Shown here piece after piece: positions 58,007 to 64,000 of a stretch of DNA of 64,000 bases. Where the stretch lies: positions 1 to 64,000 of the forward strand of contig JAQWZU010000149.1 of assembly GCA_029253285.1 (NCBI GenBank), given 5' to 3'. The DNA is from Akkermansiaceae bacterium (GTDB taxonomy: Bacteria > Verrucomicrobiota > Verrucomicrobiia > Verrucomicrobiales > Akkermansiaceae). Each line of letters starts with the position of its first letter. Positions within the stretch are counted from its first letter, which is position 1. Both the position numbers and the translations under genes were made by a program. The notes below the pieces were generated by a model. It ran no database searches, was not told where the DNA came from, and saw only the letters and a program-made list of their open reading frames with translations.

Positions 58007-60361
58007 ATGCAAAATTTCCCATTCGTGAAACAAACGGCCCGACTCCTCGTGGTGGGAGGGCTCCTTCTCGCTGGCCCCGCATTTGTGGAGACAGCCTCAG
58101 CCCAAAATTTCCTTCTCGAGGCGAACCAATTTGAAGGGAAAACAGTCAGGAGCGTGAGCATTCGATACCGTGGCGCCAAAACGGTAGCTGAAGCTCGTCT
58201 GCGGACACACATGGCCGTTGCTGCGGGAAAGAAATACAGCCAGACCGTGCTCGATGAAGATATCCGTACGCTCTATTCAAGTGGGCTGGTTGATGACGTT
58301 AAGTTCTACGCAAAGAACGTGGAAGGTGGCGTCGAGGTAACGGCGGAGGTGGTGACCCGTCGTTTGATCGCCGGATTGGGATTTGCAGGAAATAGTAAGT
58401 TCACTGATCGTAAATTAGCCAACGAATGCGGACTTGGAGTCGGTCAGATCTTGAGTGACGAGCAGATTATTCAGGCCCGCCAGAAAATCGAGAAGCTCTA
58501 TTTGGATTATGGTTATCCTGATATCGAGGTGAAGCACGGTCTGCAGCCGACGGCCCGCCCAGGCTATGCCGATTTGGTCTTTGAGCTCAACGAAGGTTTC
58601 AAGAATGAGATTCGTAAGATTCGGTTCGAGGGGAACTCAGCCTTCAAAGATGCCGATTTGCGCAAGGAGATGTCTACGAAACAAAAGGGCTTTTTTTCCT
58701 GGTTCACTAAATCCGGACGGATCAATGCGGTGGCATTGGATGAAGACCTGGAGAGAGTGGCGGATTATTACCGAAGCCTTGGATACTGGAAGGTTCGGGT
58801 GGGTAATCCCAAGCGGTTACCAGTTGCCAACGAACGGGTCGATCTGATTATCCCGGTAAATGAGGGAGCGAAGTATACCGTGAATTCGGTCAACTTCCCA
58901 AATCTCACCGTCTTCACTCCGGAGGAACTCATGCCGGCGCTGACTTTGATTCAAGAGATGCCTTTTTCATCGAAGAAAGTGCGTGACGATATTCGCATGA
59001 TCCGAGATTACTTTGGGTCGCGTGGCTATGCCGATGCAGCGGTCGTTCCCGATGTGCGTGAGATTTCCGGTTCCAGAGTGAATATCTCCTACCGCGTGAC
59101 CCGTGGAAAAATCTTCAAGGTGGGTCGGGTGAATATTCAAGGAAATGTTAAAAGTGAGGATCGCGTGATTCGCCGCGAGGTTGCGGAGGGAATGCGTCCG
59201 GGTGAAAATTTCAACTCAGTGGATCTCGAGTCGACAAAACGTCGCCTGAGGAACTTGAACTACTTTTCCGACGTGCAGGTCTCCAGCGCCAATAGTTCCC
59301 AGAGCGGCTATCGTGACGTCAATATTCTCGTCAGCGAGACCAACACAGGAAATGTCAACTTCGGGATGGGATTCAGCTCGGTGGATAACATTGTGGGCTT
59401 TGTGAACTTGGAGCAAACCAACTTTGATATCACAAACTGGGGTCGATTTACCGGGGCTGGACAACGATTTAGTGCCAGTTTGAGAGCAGGCGCCGAGCGT
59501 AAGGATTTTCGTATCTCGCTGGTCGAGCCATGGTTTATGGGGAAGAAGTTCAAATTGGGAGGCGAGCTTTATTATCGCGATCTCCTTTACCTGAGTGACG
59601 AATATGATCAGACAAATGCCGGAGCCTCGATCTGGCTGGGTAAGCAAGTCGGCCGGAGGGCGCGTATTGAGGGAAGGTATCGGTTTGAGAAGATTGAAAT
59701 TGATGTTGAGAGCGATAGTTCTCCTAGGTTCAAAGAGGAAGAGGGGACCTACACCAAGAGTGCATTGTCGTTCAATTATATTTACGATAGCCGGGACAGT
59801 AACAAGTTACCACGGAAGGGTGAAAAAATTGACGTAGGGGTAACGCTGGCCGGTGGTGTTCTCGGTGGTGATGTTGATACATACACTGTTACTGGAGCTG
59901 GAACAAAGCACTGGAATCTTTCGTGGGACACTATTCTCACTGCGCGGGGATCATTCTCGGTTGTTGACGAATATAGTGGAGACGGAACCGCTCCCATTTT
60001 CGAGCGCCAATTTCTTGGCGGGTCCCGCGATCTGCGTGGATTTGAGTATCGCGATCTTGGTCCCCGGGATACGGTGACAAATGAAGTGATCGGTGGCGGA
60101 ACCAGTGCCTTTGTCTCTCTGGAGTTGACCTTCCCGGTCACCGAGCGGGTTCGCGGTGCCGTCTTCTATGATACGGGATTTGTGAATGTTGATTCCTGGG
60201 ATTTTGGTGGAGGGAATCTCGCCAGCGATGCCGGGCTTGGCCTACGTATGGACCTTCCGATCGGCCCCCTCGCGGTGGATTACGCCATTCCTCTCTCGAC
60301 TCCTGATGAAGAAGCGGATAATGGGGGGCAGTTTAACTTTTACTTGAATTACCAATTCTAG
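58007..60361 (+). CDS. bamA: Outer-membrane assembly factor BamA
   Basis: A 784-residue outer-membrane protein of the BAM complex. Signal peptide with AQN cleavage (RLLVVGGLLLAGPAFVETASA); five POTRA domains from about residue 43 to 430 (SIRYRGAKTV, LGFAGNSKFTDRKL, IRFEGNSAFKDADLRKEM, VNFPNLTVFTPEEL, VNIQGNVKSEDRVIRREV); then a barrel containing the conserved L6 motif LRGFEYRDLGPRD (about 677) and ending in the aromatic YLNYQF, as required for assembly. Divergent from the tig-clpP operon. Confidence 0.96.
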   Translation: MQNFPFVKQTARLLVVGGLLLAGPAFVETASAQNFLLEANQFEGKTVRSVSIRYRGAKTVAEARLRTHMAVAAGKKYSQTVLDEDIRTLYSSGLVDDVKFYAKNVEGGVEVTAEVVTRRLIAGLGFAGNSKFTDRKLANECGLGVGQILSDEQIIQARQKIEKLYLDYGYPDIEVKHGLQPTARPGYADLVFELNEGFKNEIRKIRFEGNSAFKDADLRKEMSTKQKGFFSWFTKSGRINAVALDEDLERVADYYRSLGYWKVRVGNPKRLPVANERVDLIIPVNEGAKYTVNSVNFPNLTVFTPEELMPALTLIQEMPFSSKKVRDDIRMIRDYFGSRGYADAAVVPDVREISGSRVNISYRVTRGKIFKVGRVNIQGNVKSEDRVIRREVAEGMRPGENFNSVDLESTKRRLRNLNYFSDVQVSSANSSQSGYRDVNILVSETNTGNVNFGMGFSSVDNIVGFVNLEQTNFDITNWGRFTGAGQRFSASLRAGAERKDFRISLVEPWFMGKKFKLGGELYYRDLLYLSDEYDQTNAGASIWLGKQVGRRARIEGRYRFEKIEIDVESDSSPRFKEEEGTYTKSALSFNYIYDSRDSNKLPRKGEKIDVGVTLAGGVLGGDVDTYTVTGAGTKHWNLSWDTILTARGSFSVVDEYSGDGTAPIFERQFLGGSRDLRGFEYRDLGPRDTVTNEVIGGGTSAFVSLELTFPVTERVRGAVFYDTGFVNVDSWDFGGGNLASDAGLGLRMDLPIGPLAVDYAIPLSTPDEEADNGGQFNFYLNYQF

Positions 60362-60703
60362 GAGCGTCGATTGGCGAAACTTTGTTGGAGCCCGCCTTCT
60401 TTGATTGGATGGTGGGTTTCTTTTCGTAGGCACTGCTGTGGTGGGAGGCTAACTTTAATCTTAACGCGATCTTGCTTCTTGCTGCAAAAGCGGAAGATAC
60501 GTTTCTCACTGGTGCAGAGTTTTTCAAGGGTGCGGCTTATAAGATCAGTCTGCGAGGCGAGCCCGGTTGCAAGAATGTCCAACGATTGAAGTTGGGAGAA
60601 GAAGGAGTTGAGTTCAACAAGGGACGGTTGGATCTAGCGCGTTTCCGTTGGGATCCTGAGGTTAAGATAGGCGAGAGATTTTCCGGAGGAGGCTCATCCG
60701 GCT
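60362..60703. other. Intergenic region after bamA with a possible small minus-strand frame
   Basis: 340 bases with no secure gene. A minus-strand frame from a TTG at 60582 back to 60358 has protein-like composition (LASQTDLISRTLEKLCTSEK), and the frame stays open for about 25 codons upstream, but it lacks an ATG, ribosome site or recognisable family. I leave it unassigned. Confidence 0.35.
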
Positions 60704-62014
60704 TCAGGTGAGCGGGGTGGCTTTGCGTAGCTTGGGGTCGGCGATGAGTTCGCGAATGCGCCAGAGTAGGATGCCTGTTCCGAGAGTAGAGATCGCTCCG
60801 CATACAAGAAAGGCGCGATTGGCAGGTAGGTGCATGAGATGTTCACCAAGCATGACGGGAACCAATAGGGCTCCAATCGAACTGAAGACGAAGGAGAGGG
60901 CATTGGCCGTGCCGAGAAAGCGCCCCCGTTCGCCAGGAGGAGCGAGGCGCTGGAGGAGGGCTTGGAGAGGGACGATGTAGAAACCAGCAAAAAATCCGGC
61001 TCCTCCAATGAGGGCGGCGATGGTATTGAATTGGACGGGGACGAGGCCGATGAGAGTCAGACAGATGGTCATACCAATCGCTCCCGCCGGGATGAGGCGT
61101 GGCTCAATATGTTTCCCTGAAATCAAGCCCGCAACGATGCTGCCTAGTCCAATGGAAATGGCAAGGACACCGATGAGCAGGTTGTTCTTTTCAGCTGAGA
61201 TATTGAGTAAGTCTTCACCTGCGAAATCCGGAATAAGGAGGAGGGCAATCATCCCGATCAGATAGAAAAAAGACCAGGCAAGTGCGACGGTGAGGAGAGA
61301 GCTGTGCGACATTTCCTTGAGCGCGATCACGTAAGGACGGAAGGGGTTGAAGTCGATTTTCAGGTTGGTGTTGAAGCTCTTGAGTTTTGGTAGGAAGAGA
61401 GAGGGGAGGAGTCCAACGAGGGCGATGACAACAAAGATAGTTCCCGGGATCCACAGAACGGATGAGTCGACGCTGGCGCTTGGGTCGTCGCCGGGGAATC
61501 CGGTCGCGTAGGTTTGGTAGATCGTACCGGCAAAAAGGGATCCTCCGATGACTGCGAGGTTTGTGAACATGTTGATGGCGGCGTTTGCCTGGCTGAGATT
61601 GCCGTCTGTAACGAGTTCCGGGATCATGCCGTATTTTGCGGGGCCGAAGAAGGCGCTTTGGATGGCGAGAAGGATCAAGGCTGCCAGTCCTGCCCAGAGG
61701 TTCCCTGCAAGGAATGCTCCAAGGGCAACGATGGCGATTCCGATCTCAACGATCTTTGCCGTGATGGTGATTTTGCGTTTGCTGATACGGTCGGCAAGTT
61801 GGCCCGCAATGCCCGAGAAGAGGATGAATGGAATGGTGAGGCACAGGGCGACATAGCCTTGACCTCCTTCCCCAAATTGGCTTTGCCAGATTCCACCGGA
61901 AGCAACAGCCAAAATGAGGATCTGTTTCAGGACACTGTCGTTGACCGCTCCAAAAAGTTGGGTGATGACAAGAGCCAAGAGGCCTTTGTTGAAGAGTCGT
62001 TCGCGTTTGGGCAT
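60704..62014 (-). CDS. MFS transporter, LplT-like (lysophospholipid flippase)
   Basis: A 436-residue protein with 11-12 transmembrane helices. Start LFNKGLLALVITQLFGAVNDSVLKQILI, GIAGQLADRISKRKITI and FFGPAKYGMIPELV fit the LplT branch of the MFS. LplT imports lysophosphatidylethanolamine for reacylation by Aas, and an Aas-like gene is the upstream neighbour, 95 bases away on the same strand. Function rests on family and context. Confidence 0.85.
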   Translation of the reverse strand: MPKRERLFNKGLLALVITQLFGAVNDSVLKQILILAVASGGIWQSQFGEGGQGYVALCLTIPFILFSGIAGQLADRISKRKITITAKIVEIGIAIVALGAFLAGNLWAGLAALILLAIQSAFFGPAKYGMIPELVTDGNLSQANAAINMFTNLAVIGGSLFAGTIYQTYATGFPGDDPSASVDSSVLWIPGTIFVVIALVGLLPSLFLPKLKSFNTNLKIDFNPFRPYVIALKEMSHSSLLTVALAWSFFYLIGMIALLLIPDFAGEDLLNISAEKNNLLIGVLAISIGLGSIVAGLISGKHIEPRLIPAGAIGMTICLTLIGLVPVQFNTIAALIGGAGFFAGFYIVPLQALLQRLAPPGERGRFLGTANALSFVFSSIGALLVPVMLGEHLMHLPANRAFLVCGAISTLGTGILLWRIRELIADPKLRKATPLT

Positions 62015-62109
62015 ATTCGGAGGGAGTAACGTAAGGTGGGGGCGGACAATGGCTGAAGGCCAGAACCAATTACAGGAGAGTGAAGCGGTATTTGGGTAAG
62101 TGGTTTGGT

Positions 62110-63648
62110 TTAGCTTTCTGCGATCTGCTGTAACCCCTTGAGGTCAAGTTTTCCGGTCCCAAGGTAGGGGAGTTTTGTTACGAAGAGAAACTGGACCGGC
62201 TTTGGTTTCCAGAGATTTGGGATCGGCGCATCGGCGATTTTTTTAAGGACTTCGTCGAGGAGTTCCTCGTTCGCGGTGTGAATGACGACGAGTCGTTCAC
62301 CTTTCTTCTCATCAGGCACGCCAGTAACAGCAAAGATCTGTTCGTTCTGATCGGCGAGTTCGTTGAGGGTCTCCTCGATATTGCCATGTGGCACCATTTC
62401 ACCGCCAATTTTACTGAAGCGGCTCAGTCTACCTTCGATCCATAAAAATCCCTCCTCGTCCTGGCGGACGATATCGCCGGTATCGTACCAACCATTCTGG
62501 AGGACTTCGGCTGTTTTGTCCGGCATCCCAAGATAACCAAGCATCACATTGGGGCCTTTGACCTTCAGCAGGCCTGCTTCGCCGATCGGCAGTTCAATTC
62601 CGCTATCCGGGCTCACCACCTTGGCTTCCATCTTATGAAGCAGGCGTCCGACCGATCCCGCTTGGTTAGTGTCGAGTCCGTTCAATGCCACACCGGGTGA
62701 ACATTCGGTGCTGCCATACCCTTCCAGCGGCCGGCATTGGAATTTTTTTTCAAAGGCATCGGCCAGGTGGTTGGGAAGTTTTTCTGCACCAACGACGACG
62801 AGTCGAAGATTCTTGAGTTGTTCGGGTTGCAAGCCGCGCAGGTAAAACTGAAGAAAGGTGGGTGTGGCGATCATGATAGTGATCCCGTGTTTTTCGCTCA
62901 GTGGTCCAATGACCTTGGCTTCCATTGGGTTGAAATGGTAGGCGCACCCAAAGCTTGCGACAGCCGGACCGGCGATCGTTGCCATGAATCCGAAGGAGTG
63001 AAAGAAGGGAAGGACGCCCAGCATGCGGTCGGACTGAACGAGGGAGTAGACGTCGCTGACCTGTTCGATGTTACAGATCAGGTTGCGATGGCTCAGCATG
63101 ACTCCTTTTGGTTGTCCCGTGCTTCCACTACTGAAGATGATCGTAGCAAGATCATCCGGGCCAGCCTGGGAGCCACCCAAGAGTTTAAGGAGGCCGTGCG
63201 CCGAGGTGCATTTTTCGAGAAGTCCCGTCCGCAGTTTCTCCACCAGACTTGGCTTCCTGGGCAGATCCTCAAGTAGATGCACCCGGACGGGGAGTTCGAG
63301 CTTAAGGCGTTTCATGAGTTTTCCTGACACGACGACATCAGTGATGCCACATTGTTCGATACATGAAGTGATTCCCGCTTGTGATAAGGTGTAGTTGAGA
63401 TTGACGGGAATTTTCCCCATCAGCAGAGCCGCCCAATTGAGAAGGGCTCCCCCGACCGAGGGTGGGACTAGAATGCCGACCTTCTCTTGATCGGACCAAA
63501 TAGACCGTAGCCTGCCAGTGAGGAAAATGCACTTCACCAAAGCCTCTCCAAAGGTGACCTTTGCTCCGCTCGAATCGGCCATTGCCAATTGATCACTGAA
63601 CCGTCGGCATGTTTGTATCAAAGTTCCCTGAAGGGTGTTGTCGCTCAT
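62110..63648 (-). CDS. AMP-forming acyl-ACP/acyl-CoA synthetase, Aas-like
   Basis: A 512-residue adenylate-forming enzyme. Motifs: IIFSSGSTGQPKGVMLSHRN (P-loop, about 165-184), YGSTECSPGVALN, WYDTGDIVRQDEEGFLWIEGRLSR (about 385-408) and C-terminal YLGTGKLD with the catalytic Lys. It activates fatty acids. It pairs with the LplT-like gene, as aas does with lplT in E. coli, but lacks the fused PlsC acyltransferase half of E. coli Aas. The acyltransferase must be encoded elsewhere. Confidence 0.88.
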   Translation of the reverse strand: MSDNTLQGTLIQTCRRFSDQLAMADSSGAKVTFGEALVKCIFLTGRLRSIWSDQEKVGILVPPSVGGALLNWAALLMGKIPVNLNYTLSQAGITSCIEQCGITDVVVSGKLMKRLKLELPVRVHLLEDLPRKPSLVEKLRTGLLEKCTSAHGLLKLLGGSQAGPDDLATIIFSSGSTGQPKGVMLSHRNLICNIEQVSDVYSLVQSDRMLGVLPFFHSFGFMATIAGPAVASFGCAYHFNPMEAKVIGPLSEKHGITIMIATPTFLQFYLRGLQPEQLKNLRLVVVGAEKLPNHLADAFEKKFQCRPLEGYGSTECSPGVALNGLDTNQAGSVGRLLHKMEAKVVSPDSGIELPIGEAGLLKVKGPNVMLGYLGMPDKTAEVLQNGWYDTGDIVRQDEEGFLWIEGRLSRFSKIGGEMVPHGNIEETLNELADQNEQIFAVTGVPDEKKGERLVVIHTANEELLDEVLKKIADAPIPNLWKPKPVQFLFVTKLPYLGTGKLDLKGLQQIAES

Positions 63649-63918
63649 CTCAAGATAGATCTAAACAACAAGCAGGAACAAAGTGAAATTGATTTGATGA
63701 CAGGGGGTATCGATTTAATCAATTTTTTGAAATCTGGCGTAGTGGCTTTCCGGCGGGGGTGTGCCATCCAGCGAATGTTCTCTTTGATTCCAGGTTTCTT
63801 TGAGGCGGGGGATGACGAAAAATTTCCATGTCATTTTAATAAACTCCAGTCGGGATATGGGGGCTTGGTGAGGATTTGCCTTGGGATGATGGTCTAATGG
63901 TATTAGTGAGATGTTGTC
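63649..63918. other. Intergenic region upstream of the right-edge gene
   Basis: 270 bases between divergent genes. A plus-strand frame of about 100 codons (63589-63897) overlaps the synthetase start and lacks family features; I treat it as noise. Promoters for both neighbours are expected here. Confidence 0.4.
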
Positions 63919-64000
63919 ATGAGCGAAGAGGGAACCATTGCAGCTGGGAAGAAAGTAGTGTTGAGTGCTGGGGCGCTTTGCAGATCCTATGGGGATGTAG
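63919..64000 (+). CDS. N-terminus of an ABC transporter ATP-binding protein (cut by right edge)
   Basis: ATG 63919 opens a frame to the window end: MSEEGTIAAGKKVVLSAGAL then CRSYGDV. VVLSAGALCRSYGDV matches the first strand and A-loop (aromatic Tyr before GD) of ABC transporter ATPases. The Walker A motif would lie just outside the window, so the call is tentative. Confidence 0.6.
   Translation, partial: MSEEGTIAAGKKVVLSAGALCRSYGDV

Noticed and set aside
63589-63897. 102-codon plus-strand frame at the right end
   Set aside because: It overlaps the synthetase start on the other strand and shows no family features.

Overview
The window looks like a chromosomal piece of a Verrucomicrobiota bacterium, probably class Verrucomicrobiae. 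Support: exported proteins carrying a calcium-loop plus C-terminal beta-sandwich module common in that phylum, a threonyl-tRNA synthetase without a TGS domain, a PVC-type sialate-esterase family protein, weak Shine-Dalgarno sequences and moderately high GC. This placement is inference from protein style; no rRNA is present. I see no transposase, integrase, phage gene or CRISPR array.

Layout. 1-5.1 kb: a SNF2/SWIM helicase cut by the left edge, a Gly/Tyr-rich lipoprotein, a duplicated CxxC protein and a sigma-70 factor ending in a strong terminator. 5.1-10.4 kb: a DUF2071 protein, thrS, infC, a HAD phosphatase, rnhB and a YraN nuclease. 10.4-18.7 kb: a type II secretion operon (gspG-H-I-J-K-L-M, a GspC/PilP-like gene, gspD), four of its junctions being exact ATGA overlaps. 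18.7-24.2 kb: recQ and accD on the minus strand, then infA, a PgpH-like HD phosphodiesterase and ybeY. 24.3-29.7 kb: the rest of the secretion machine, namely two tandem GspE/PilB ATPases, GspF and a second pseudopilin. 29.7-34.2 kb: a disordered charged protein, a hydroxypyruvate-isomerase-like protein, an ABC-F ATPase behind a leader-peptide/hairpin region, and dinB. 34.2-38.2 kb (minus): spermidine-synthase-like, cvfB, selA and a PhoD-like phosphatase in one operon. 38.3 kb: tRNA-Glu with promoter and terminator. 38.6-44.5 kb: an AEC transporter, a decapitated alpha/beta hydrolase remnant, a DUF6607-like protein with a P-loop kinase, a secreted double-psi-barrel-like protein, a histone-deacetylase-like amidohydrolase and a PanE-like reductase. 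44.4-49.9 kb: eboE-like and eboB-like genes flanking a large secreted esterase. 50.3-57.8 kb: an L,D-transpeptidase, a SurA/parvulin-like protein, a prolyl oligopeptidase, an exported LamG-like protein, clpP and tig. 58-63.7 kb: bamA and an LplT/Aas-like pair for lysophospholipid recycling. 63.9 kb: the start of an ABC transporter ATPase cut by the right edge.

How it fits together. Envelope functions dominate: a two-locus type II secretion system, BamA, a SurA-like chaperone, trigger factor/ClpP, a cell-wall L,D-transpeptidase and phospholipid repair. Two exported proteins (45.8 and 54.5 kb) share a C-terminal module and are candidate substrates of the secretion system. The second theme is translation: ThrRS, IF-3, IF-1, YbeY, SelA, an ABC-F factor and tRNA-Glu. 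Several of these have odd architectures: an apparent ATA start and acidic tail on IF-3, a basic N-terminal extension on IF-1, a TGS-less ThrRS, and a likely ribosome-sensing leader in front of the ABC-F gene.
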